Origin: Photobacterium angustum
GTDB taxonomy: Bacteria; Pseudomonadota; Gammaproteobacteria; Enterobacterales; Vibrionaceae
Assembly: GCF_002954615.1 (NCBI RefSeq)
Contig: NZ_MSCJ01000001.1
Span: 2,790,001 to 2,854,000, forward strand
DNA length: 64,000 bases
Reading direction: 5' to 3'
Made by a program: the position numbers and the translations under genes. Under the pieces are notes generated by a model, which was not told the DNA's origin, did not search any database, and saw only the letters and a list, made by a program, of their open reading frames with translations. Each line of letters begins with the position of its first letter. Within the stretch, counting starts at the first letter, position 1. Below are positions 18,441-25,746 of this stretch, piece after piece.

Positions 18441-19421
18441 ATGACTTGTCAACCTTCGACTTTTCCCTCTTTTTCTCAAGAAGAACATTTCACAGACACA
18501 ATGACGAGTGCGGTAAGTGAAATGTGGCAACAACGTCACGAAGGAAAATTTACGGGCGTTAAACAATGTGAATTAGGATGGGTCAGTTTAACCCCAAAGT
18601 GCAGTGATAAAGTCATTATCGTGGTTAATGGACGAGTAGAAACCTATTGGAAATACCAAGAGCTGTTCTATGATTTAGTCAAACAAGGCTACCATGTTTA
18701 TTCCTTCGACCATCGTGGTCAGGGTGTGTCTGAACGCTTAGTCGCCGATCATGAATTGGGGTATGTCGAAGACTTTGATGACTACGTTGAAGACTTGCAT
18801 CTTTTTATGCAAAACATCGTCAAACCACAAGGTTATAAACAGCACTTCATCCTTGGTCATTCAATGGGAGGGGCAATCACCAGTTTAGCACTTGCTCGTT
18901 ATCCCACTCTTTTTGACCGCGCCGTACTTAGTGCGCCGATGCATGGTATCTATGTTAAACCTCACTTAAAGCCCTTTGCCGAAGCCTTGATCGGCATCAC
19001 CGAATTATTTCGTCGTCAACCTCACTATGCTATTGGTCAAAAGCCCTATTATGCAAAACCGTTCGATGGCAACTTACTCACCCACAGCCAAACACGTTAC
19101 CAGTGGTTTCGCGATCTTTATGATGTTCGCCCTGAATTACGTATTGGTGGCGCAAGTAATCACTGGGTATGGGAAAGCATTAAAGCGGCACGTCGAGCGA
19201 TTCAACAAGCCAATACCATCACTATCCCTGTTCTTTTACTTCAAGGCAGTGAAGATAAAATTGTTGATAACGCCTGTCAGCAGCAATTTCATCAACAGCT
19301 AAACCAAGGCTCTGGACACTGTGATTTTAAGATTATTGAAGGTTCTCGCCATGAGATCTTATTTGAAAGTGATCCACTCCGTAACCAAGCGATTGCCGCA
19401 CTCTTGACGCATTTTGCTTAA
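18441..19421 (+). CDS. pldB: Lysophospholipase L2-like alpha/beta hydrolase
   Basis: With ATG at 18441 the protein has 326 residues. It carries FDHRGQGVSERL, the nucleophile elbow GHSMGG (Ser141) and the C-terminal catalytic His in GSRHEILFE. It aligns by eye with E. coli PldB throughout (FTGV, GRVETYWKY, THSQTRYQW...). PldB cleaves lysophospholipids at the inner membrane. The next gene is yigL, as in E. coli, which supports the name. An upstream ATG at 18402 is possible but has no better ribosome-binding site. Confidence 0.88.
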   Translation: MTCQPSTFPSFSQEEHFTDTMTSAVSEMWQQRHEGKFTGVKQCELGWVSLTPKCSDKVIIVVNGRVETYWKYQELFYDLVKQGYHVYSFDHRGQGVSERLVADHELGYVEDFDDYVEDLHLFMQNIVKPQGYKQHFILGHSMGGAITSLALARYPTLFDRAVLSAPMHGIYVKPHLKPFAEALIGITELFRRQPHYAIGQKPYYAKPFDGNLLTHSQTRYQWFRDLYDVRPELRIGGASNHWVWESIKAARRAIQQANTITIPVLLLQGSEDKIVDNACQQQFHQQLNQGSGHCDFKIIEGSRHEILFESDPLRNQAIAALLTHFA

Positions 19422-19578
19422 TCTTCACTAACAGACTTTCGTTTTTATCAAGCGAACGAAAAGCGGAAGTCTAATTATCCAACTTTAGCCTCTTTTTTCC
19501 TCTTTGACTTGTTCTAGAATTAATCTCTCATTGGCATGCTACATACCATTACCGCCCGTTTTACTATCGAGAGTTCAC

Positions 19579-20385
19579 ATGTTTAAAATTGTTGCTTCAG
19601 ATCTAGATGGCACCTTGCTTACTCCTGAGCATAAGATCGCCCCGTTTACTCAAGATGTCTTACAACGTCTTTATCAACACAATAAGCATTTTGTATTTGC
19701 AACAGGTCGCCACCATATAGATGTCGCTGAAATGCGTGAAAAACTGGGTATTCCGGCTTACATGATCACATCAAATGGCGCCAGTGTGCATGATGCCGAC
19801 GGTAATCTTGTGTTCCAACAAAGTTTAAGTCCTGAAGTGATCCGTGGCGTTATTGCACTAGCAAAGCACGATCCTGATTTACACATTCACTTGTACCAAG
19901 GCGACCATTGGCTACTCAATCATGAAAATGAAGCACTGCGTGATTTCCACGATAGCTTTAACTATCAGTTATTTGATGTTGAGAACCCGCCAACAGATAA
20001 CGTATTAAAAGTGTTCTTCACCCGTGACGATCTTGACCATGAGAAGATGGTGAAGTGGGAGCAAGCATTTAATCAAGAGTTTAAAGATAAAGCGAATATC
20101 GCGTTTTCCACACCTTGGTGCTTAGAAGTGATGGATGCGGGCGTATCTAAAGGCGATGCCTTAGCCGCTGTAGCCAAAGCGCTCGAGCTGACGTTAGATG
20201 ATTGTATTGCCTTTGGCGATGGAATGAATGATGTTGAAATGCTATCAATGGCAGGTAAAGGCTTAATCATGGGCACCTCTCATGACAAAGTGAAACAAGC
20301 ACTGCCAGATAATGACGTTATTGGTTCGAGTGCTGATGAAGCGGTAGCGCACTACTTAGAAAAGCACCTCCTTAATCACCCATAA
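19579..20385 (+). CDS. yigL: HAD hydrolase YigL (Cof-type sugar/pyridoxal phosphatase)
   Basis: The ATG at 19579 gives 268 residues starting MFKIVASDLDGTLL. Asp8 and Asp10 of DxDGT are the HAD nucleophile and acid/base, and GDGMNDVEML near 212-221 is HAD motif IV, with a C2B-type cap between. E. coli YigL dephosphorylates pyridoxal 5'-phosphate and sugar phosphates. It follows pldB as in E. coli. The longer frame upstream overlaps the promoter region and is not used. Confidence 0.9.
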   Translation: MFKIVASDLDGTLLTPEHKIAPFTQDVLQRLYQHNKHFVFATGRHHIDVAEMREKLGIPAYMITSNGASVHDADGNLVFQQSLSPEVIRGVIALAKHDPDLHIHLYQGDHWLLNHENEALRDFHDSFNYQLFDVENPPTDNVLKVFFTRDDLDHEKMVKWEQAFNQEFKDKANIAFSTPWCLEVMDAGVSKGDALAAVAKALELTLDDCIAFGDGMNDVEMLSMAGKGLIMGTSHDKVKQALPDNDVIGSSADEAVAHYLEKHLLNHP

Positions 20386-20396
20386 CAAACCAATAG

Positions 20397-20425
20397 AAAG
20401 GCTGTTAAACACAGCCTTTTTCTTT
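20397..20425 (+). terminator. Terminator of yigL
   Basis: The AAAGGCTGT/ACAGCCTTT stem with a five-base loop is followed by TTCTTTT. Confidence 0.88.
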
Positions 20426-20442
20426 TCACCTTGAAAAACAGC

Positions 20443-20901
20443 TTAGAACTGCCCTGTCATGGTTAAAATTTCCTGCCATTGCGCATCAGTAACAGGCATC
20501 ACACTTAAACGACTGCCTTTTTTTACCAGTGGCATTTCAGCCAAGGCTGGATTGGCTTTCATACGTTTTAAGCTAACTAACCGTAAGTGACGTTGGTATT
20601 CAATATCGACCATAAACCAGCGCGGGTTCTCAGGATCTGATTTCGGGTCAAAATACGGGCTTTCGGGATCAAACTGGAAGTGATCAGGATACGAGGCTTT
20701 CACCACCGTTGCGATCCCAACCACACCGACATCTTTACACGATGAATGATAAATGAAGACTTGATCGCCTAATTTCACCTCATCACGTAACATATTACGT
20801 GCCTGATAATTACGGACGCCTTCCCAAGGTGAAACTTTTTGTGATTTTAGGGTGTCTATAGAAAATGTATCTGGTTCGGTTTTAAATAACCAATAGGCCA
20901 T
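20443..20901 (-). CDS. EVE-domain protein
   Basis: The 152-residue protein is a single EVE domain: YWLFKTEPDTFSI at the start, WEGVRNYQARNMLR at 26-39, and WFMVDIEY near 100. EVE/PUA-like domains bind modified bases in DNA or RNA; such stand-alone proteins are common in proteobacteria. It is convergent with yigL across a shared terminator. The specific ligand is unknown. Confidence 0.9.
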   Translation of the reverse strand: MAYWLFKTEPDTFSIDTLKSQKVSPWEGVRNYQARNMLRDEVKLGDQVFIYHSSCKDVGVVGIATVVKASYPDHFQFDPESPYFDPKSDPENPRWFMVDIEYQRHLRLVSLKRMKANPALAEMPLVKKGSRLSVMPVTDAQWQEILTMTGQF

Positions 20902-20961
20902 ATTGTTCTACCATTACTGCCAACTTCCTCATGAATTTGAGCCTACCATAGAGAGAATAAA

Positions 20962-21378
20962 ATGACAGTTTCACGGTTACCCCTAGCCCTTATCTTTACC
21001 GCATCTACGCTAACTGGCTGTGCAAGTTGGTTACCAAGTAGCTTTGGTGGCGATGACAGTAATAGTACTTGGGTGGGTGAGTATCAAAGTCAGCCAGAAA
21101 TGGGATTAACGACTCTACTGAGCCTTAAAAGCGATCACTCTGCGACAACCACATATCAATATACCAATGGTGATCCAAGTCTAAAAGAAAACGGAAATTG
21201 GCAAGCGATCAGCGACACTCAACTGCAAGTAAAGATGACCTCACATCATGGGCTCAATAGCGAACGTATTTATACTTTTGATCCAAGTAAGCAGCAGCTC
21301 AGCGCAACAGAGGAAACTGTCAACGGTCAGAAATATCACATCGGTAATAATGGGCTAGTGCTGACAAAACAAAACTAA
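20962..21378 (+). CDS. Predicted lipoprotein of unknown function
   Basis: The 138-residue protein has a lipoprotein signal peptide with lipobox LTGC, lipidated at Cys20. The mature domain (WVGEYQSQPEMGLTTLLSLKSD...) looks like a small beta-rich fold with a repeated G-W/L-K pattern, similar in style to META or lipocalin-like domains. I do not assign a family. It is monocistronic. Confidence 0.75.
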   Translation: MTVSRLPLALIFTASTLTGCASWLPSSFGGDDSNSTWVGEYQSQPEMGLTTLLSLKSDHSATTTYQYTNGDPSLKENGNWQAISDTQLQVKMTSHHGLNSERIYTFDPSKQQLSATEETVNGQKYHIGNNGLVLTKQN

Positions 21379-21456
21379 ACGCCACTATCACTGTCGTGAC
21401 TTAAGACATCGACTTATGCCACACTGCAAGGGTATTTGAGGTTAGGAGAAATAACC

Positions 21457-22044
21457 ATGTCATGCCCTCGCTGTGGCTTTCAGCACAATTGTATTTGCAA
21501 CCTTGAGCCACACCTTCAGTGCCCCGCACACTTTGTGTTATTAACTCACCCTCGAGAGCTTAATAAAGATACCAACACAGGTAAGTTACTGGTAAACAGC
21601 TTGCCCTATTGCCGCGTTGAGGTATGGCAACGTACAGAGCCGCCAGCACACTTGCTAGCGCAACTGCGTGATCCTTGCTACCAAGCTTATCTGGTTTTCC
21701 CAAGCGATGAACAACATCCGAGTATCGAGCTACCTCAAGCCCAAGCTGACCAACCCACTCCCCTGTTTATTATTCTTGATGCCACCTGGCAAGAAGCGAA
21801 AAAAATGGTACGTAAAAGCCCTTGGCTTAGTGACTTGCCGCGTTTAGCTTTAACGCCACAACAGGCATCAAACTACGCCTTACGACGTAATCAACAAGAC
21901 GGTAATTTATGTACCTGTGAAGTGGGGATAGCGCTACTTACTCAACTTCAATTCACAACAGAAGCAGCACAGTTACACCAATACTTCACGGCATTTATTG
22001 ATACTTTTCATGCTGATAAAAGTGGATATAAGAAGACGTATTAA
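21457..22044 (+). CDS. tapT: DTW-domain tRNA-uridine aminocarboxypropyltransferase
   Basis: The ATG at 21457 follows AGGAG by seven bases and yields 195 residues. Cys3, Cys6, Cys12 and Cys14 (CPRCGFQHNCIC) form the N-terminal zinc site of the DTW family, and DATWQEAKKM near 110-119 is the DTW motif. The E. coli homologue TapT (YfiP) makes acp3U47 in tRNAs using SAM. Length and motifs agree. Confidence 0.88.
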   Translation: MSCPRCGFQHNCICNLEPHLQCPAHFVLLTHPRELNKDTNTGKLLVNSLPYCRVEVWQRTEPPAHLLAQLRDPCYQAYLVFPSDEQHPSIELPQAQADQPTPLFIILDATWQEAKKMVRKSPWLSDLPRLALTPQQASNYALRRNQQDGNLCTCEVGIALLTQLQFTTEAAQLHQYFTAFIDTFHADKSGYKKTY

Positions 22045-22164
22045 CAGATTCAATACCTTATATTTACTGTTTTAGTAAAATGAGTTTTCGTGCTTTCTTT
22101 TCTTATCGAATGAGCTCAAATTACACCCAATATTTAAACACTGTATTTTTATTGAAGAAACAAC

Positions 22165-22632
22165 ATGAAAACAAAGATACTTGCCTTAACCGTGATTTTA
22201 TCAACGTTAGGTCTCGCAGGCTGTGCAGCCAATCCTTATGGTAATGCTTACAATGTTAATGATGCACGCCAGATGCAAGAAGTATATTACGGTACTGTGG
22301 TTCGCACCCAAGCGGTAACATTAAATGGTAACGGTAATGGCATTGGTACTCTTGCAGGCGGTGCCATTGGTGGGATTTTAGGCTCTGGCGTAGGTGGTGG
22401 TACAGGCTCTGAAATTGCAACCATTGGTGGTGCATTACTCGGCGGTTATTTAGGTAATGAAGCAGGTGAGCAAGTCACAAAACGTAATGGTGTTAACTTA
22501 ACCATTAAGTTAAACAGTGGCCGTACCGTCTCTATCGTGCAGCAAGTTAATCCAAACGTCATGTTCCACACCGGTGAGCGTGTTCAAATTAACATCTCAG
22601 ACGATGGCACTTCTCGCGTGACTCCAGCTTAA
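22165..22632 (+). CDS. slyB: SlyB-family outer-membrane lipoprotein
   Basis: The 155-residue lipoprotein has lipobox LAGC (Cys20), then VYYGTVVRTQAVTL and a glycine-zipper hairpin (about 60-102, GxxxG repeats), then a small C-terminal beta domain. This matches SlyB/Pcp proteins throughout. SlyB is induced by PhoPQ in enterics and stabilises outer-membrane proteins under stress. No PhoP box was sought systematically. It is monocistronic with its own terminator. Confidence 0.9.
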   Translation: MKTKILALTVILSTLGLAGCAANPYGNAYNVNDARQMQEVYYGTVVRTQAVTLNGNGNGIGTLAGGAIGGILGSGVGGGTGSEIATIGGALLGGYLGNEAGEQVTKRNGVNLTIKLNSGRTVSIVQQVNPNVMFHTGERVQINISDDGTSRVTPA

Positions 22633-22656
22633 GTATTATTTCTTCTTAAACAACAC

Positions 22657-22686
22657 CAAAAAGGCGCTAATTTAGCGCCTTTTTCT
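22657..22686 (+). terminator. Terminator of slyB
   Basis: The perfect AGGCGCTA/TAGCGCCT stem with a three-base loop is followed by TTTTCTTT; an A run precedes it. Confidence 0.9.
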
Positions 22687-22707
22687 TTGATAGTGATAGG
22701 TAGTGCC

Positions 22708-23448
22708 TCAACATTTGTCATCAACAACTGTAATCATCGGAGCATTTAACAAATTAGGCTCATTGTTATTATTATGAGCTTTATTATCTGTTGCTTGATG
22801 GCAGATATTAAAATAGCTATCTAAATGAAAGGGCGCTAATACATAAGGGCAAATCCCTTCCTGCCAAATTTTCTTATGGAACTGATACAGTTTATTTCGC
22901 CAGCCTGATACCGATTTATCACTACTCTCAGGAATGGGAGCAGTATTACTAGACACTTCCGCTCCCTCTGCTAAATCAACGTACATGACATAACAATGAG
23001 TATCTAAAATCTGCTTTTGTGAAAGTCCAGATAGATCTTTTAATGAAAAAATCATCATCCCCATATTCAGTTGCAGCTTGCTGCCAGCCCAGCCACTCCA
23101 AAAATGATCACCTAACGCGAGCTTTTTCATATCAATAGAATAATGATACCAAGTATTCGGTGAGGCTAGCGCTTGAACAATACCGCTCTTCGTTGCTGTG
23201 GGATAACCATTCGCTATCGATATACCATCAACGGTACTCACTAAAGCTGTTTCTTTCCCACTCATCATCGCTTTGGCGTTTACGGTTACAGATGTTGATT
23301 GCAACGTACCGGCTAGCTGATGGAGATCAGCCTTACGAGCATCGGATTGTATTTGCAGATATTTGGGTACCGCAACAACAGCTAAAATACCTAAGATAAC
23401 AATCACTATGACTAGTTCTATAAGAGTAAAACCGAATTTACGCTTCAT
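22708..23448 (-). CDS. Type IV prepilin-like (MSHA-type) protein
   Basis: The 246-residue protein has a class III leader MKRKFG cleaved before Phe7, with Glu5 of the mature protein in place (FTLIELVIVIVILGILAVVAVP). The hydrophobic N-terminal helix would form the pilus core. The globular part contains a WSGW segment and cysteines near the C terminus (HCYV, GICP, ICHQ, DDKC), unlike short major pilins. No pilus assembly genes are nearby, so it is an orphan that would rely on a system elsewhere. The function is inferred from the leader only. Confidence 0.82.
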   Translation of the reverse strand: MKRKFGFTLIELVIVIVILGILAVVAVPKYLQIQSDARKADLHQLAGTLQSTSVTVNAKAMMSGKETALVSTVDGISIANGYPTATKSGIVQALASPNTWYHYSIDMKKLALGDHFWSGWAGSKLQLNMGMMIFSLKDLSGLSQKQILDTHCYVMYVDLAEGAEVSSNTAPIPESSDKSVSGWRNKLYQFHKKIWQEGICPYVLAPFHLDSYFNICHQATDNKAHNNNNEPNLLNAPMITVVDDKC

Positions 23449-23729
23449 TTATCTACCGCCAACACCTAAATCATGATTTAAAGGCATAATAAATCAATAA
23501 GTATTTTTATTGAAAATAATGACGGTCTTTTATTACAAAAAACGATTAAAAATATTATTAATATTCCATTTATTATTAATGAATCCTGAACGTATCATTT
23601 AAGTTTTTACTATACCTCTCAAAATGACGCCGATTTCTTACTAAAAAAGTACTTTTTACTGTCATTAAATAAAAATTAACCCTGAATAAGAAAAAAATAA
23701 ACGCTATACAAATGGCATTTAACCGCACA

Positions 23730-23764
23730 AAAAGTGAATAACTATATTTTAATTATTCACTTTT
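23730..23764. repeat. 12-bp perfect inverted repeat
   Basis: AAAAGTGAATAA and its exact complement are 11 bases apart. It lies between the prepilin promoter and the potE promoter region and might be a regulator site or stray terminator; the 3' arm ends TTTTCC. Confidence 0.55.
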
Positions 23765-23889
23765 CCGGTCTGTTTTGTATGATAAATCTCATCATATGAG
23801 ATTTTCAACCTATTGTTATTCATTGTTATTTTAAAAAAACACCTGACAACAACAACTTACAAACCGGCGTTATTCACGATAGTTACTGA

Positions 23890-24060
23890 TCGAATAACGA
23901 TACTGTTTGTCATTTTTAACACTAAAAATGGAACGTTTCATTCCGAAATTAACGTTTTTTTTTTACCAAAACAGTCGCATTATACGCTCCATCGAAGGGA
24001 TGAAGAGTTCACTCTCATATATAAGTCTTAATAACCAAGGTTTATATCTGAGTTATTTTT
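23890..24060 (+). promoter_or_regulatory. Promoter/leader block of the potE-adiA operon, shared with adiA copy 2
   Basis: This block aligns by eye with 28398-28565. Shared stretches in order are TCGAATAA-GATACT, AAAAATG-AA, TTCATTCCG, CGCATTATA, TCGAAG and finally AA-CAAG-TTATAT. Conservation of non-coding DNA at two decarboxylase loci suggests a common promoter and activator site, presumably acid-responsive. CATTATA within it could be a -10 element. No regulator of the CadC or AdiY type is in the window. Confidence 0.6.
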
Positions 24061-24204
24061 TAGTTTGTTCCCCCTACTAAAAAATAATAATCAATAACCT
24101 AACTGTTATTAATGAATTCACCATGGATTGGGTCTTATTAAATATAACAATAACTACTTACTTATTTTATTTGTAGTTATTACCTTCTAATCATAGGTGA
24201 ATAT

Positions 24205-25527
24205 ATGTCATCAGATACTGGCACTAAAAAAATGGGCCTTGTCGGCTTAACTGTACTTGTTGCAGTTAACATGATGGGTTCCGGTATTATTATGCTACCA
24301 GCGAGCTTGGCTCAAGTTGGTGCGATTTCAATGTTGTCTTGGGTGGTTACAGCATTAGGTGCAATGTGTATTGCTTACACGTTCGCTAAATGTGGTGCTT
24401 TTTGTAAACGTTCAGGCGGTATGTCAGCTTACGCAGAAGAAGCACACGGCAAATCATCTTTCTTTATCTCTTCTTACACATACTATGTATGTCTAGTAAT
24501 TAGTTGTGTAGCAATTGCCGTATCAGCTGTTGGTTACATTAAGCCATTCATGCCTTGGTTAGATACGCCAGTACACACTTTCTTCGGTGTGTGTGCAATT
24601 CTTATCATTACTATGGTTGCTAACTTTGGTGGTCCTAAGATCACAGGTCAAATCTCAGCATTCACTGTTTGGGGTATTATTTTACCTGTACTTGGTCTAT
24701 CTGTTATCGGTTGGTGGTGGTTCGATCCACAAACATTCATGAGCGCATGGAACCCACACCATGACACAACAATGCACTCTGTATCTTCAGGTATCGCACT
24801 AACACTATGGGCATTCCTAGGTATTGAATCTGCTGGTGCTAACTCTGATGCAGTTGAAAACCCAGAGCGTAACGTACCTCTAGCAGTACTATTTGGTACA
24901 GGTTTCGCGGCTGTTATCTACATTGCGTCTACTGGTGTTATCCAAGGTATTATTCCTAACGCAGAACTAGCAGCATCTACTGCACCATTTGGCTTAGTAT
25001 TCAGCCACATGTTTAACCCAACAGTAGGTAACATTGTTACACTAGCAGCGGTTATCGCATGTATCGGTTCACTATTAGGTTGGCAGTTCACTAACGCTCA
25101 AGTATCTAAATCAGCAGCAGAAGAAGGTCTATTCCCTAAAATCTTCGCTAAGACTAACAAAGCAGGTGCACCAATTGCCGGTATGCTTATCATGCTAGTT
25201 GCTGAATTGATTCTTGCTGTGATGACTATTTCTCCAAACTTGATCAGCCAGTTCAACGCACTATTGAACCTAGCCGTATTTATTAACATGGTACCTTACA
25301 TCCTATCTATGACAGGTTTGGAAGTACTACTTCGCAAGAACAAAGTTACACCAAAACAATACCGCCTAGGCGCTGTTGTGGGTACATTAGCCGTTATCTA
25401 CAGTATTTACGGTGTGTACGCTTGTGGTGCAACAGCTGTGTTCGGCGGTACCATCTTGATGCTATTCGGTTACATCTTCTATGGATTCATCGCTGCTCGT
25501 GATGTAAAACCAGTAGAATCTAACTAA
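24205..25527 (+). CDS. potE: PotE-type amino acid/polyamine antiporter
   Basis: The 440-residue APC-superfamily permease has twelve hydrophobic segments. VNMMGSGIIMLPASLAQVG, NFGGPKITGQIS and SLLGWQFTNAQVSKSAAEEG follow E. coli PotE (putrescine/ornithine antiporter) more closely than AdiC or CadB. It heads an operon with an arginine-decarboxylase-type gene 219 bp downstream. Context therefore suggests exchange of the decarboxylase substrate for its product amine (arginine/agmatine), which is the classic acid-resistance pairing. The substrate is unproven: family points to ornithine, context to arginine. Confidence 0.82.
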   Translation: MSSDTGTKKMGLVGLTVLVAVNMMGSGIIMLPASLAQVGAISMLSWVVTALGAMCIAYTFAKCGAFCKRSGGMSAYAEEAHGKSSFFISSYTYYVCLVISCVAIAVSAVGYIKPFMPWLDTPVHTFFGVCAILIITMVANFGGPKITGQISAFTVWGIILPVLGLSVIGWWWFDPQTFMSAWNPHHDTTMHSVSSGIALTLWAFLGIESAGANSDAVENPERNVPLAVLFGTGFAAVIYIASTGVIQGIIPNAELAASTAPFGLVFSHMFNPTVGNIVTLAAVIACIGSLLGWQFTNAQVSKSAAEEGLFPKIFAKTNKAGAPIAGMLIMLVAELILAVMTISPNLISQFNALLNLAVFINMVPYILSMTGLEVLLRKNKVTPKQYRLGAVVGTLAVIYSIYGVYACGATAVFGGTILMLFGYIFYGFIAARDVKPVESN

Positions 25528-25587
25528 TTAAAGATTTAATAAATTCGATAATAAAGAAATTTATTAATAACCAGCTAGAAAGGAAAT

Positions 25588-25651
25588 GGGAATAAATAAT
25601 AAAGAAGCTTTAAATTAATATAGACATTAATAAACAGCATTATTTATTCCC
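25588..25651 (+). repeat. Hairpin between potE and adiA copy 1
   Basis: A perfect 13-bp inverted repeat, GGGAATAAATAAT with its complement 38 bases later, occupies the 219-bp gap. It may stabilise the potE 3' end, mark an RNA processing site or attenuate read-through into adiA. Confidence 0.55.
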
Positions 25652-25746
25652 TTCTAAAAATATTAGGTACGACACTTTTATTACTTCATATTAATTATGT
25701 CGCGGTAAAACACATCTGCCTTCAATCATTTTATTCAGGCGTTATT

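Larger units (their letters stand above)
23449..24204. promoter_or_regulatory. Long AT-rich regulatory gap between prepilin and potE
   Basis: No ORF with a ribosome-binding site was found. The right half (23890-24060) is related to the DNA upstream of the second adiA and is described separately, as is a perfect hairpin at 23730-23764. AGGTG at 24195-24199 is the potE ribosome-binding site. Confidence 0.55.

Noticed and set aside
23813..24031. 72-codon plus-strand frame upstream of potE
   Set aside because: It overlaps the non-coding block shared with the adiA copy 2 leader, where the frame is not preserved, so the similarity is regulatory.
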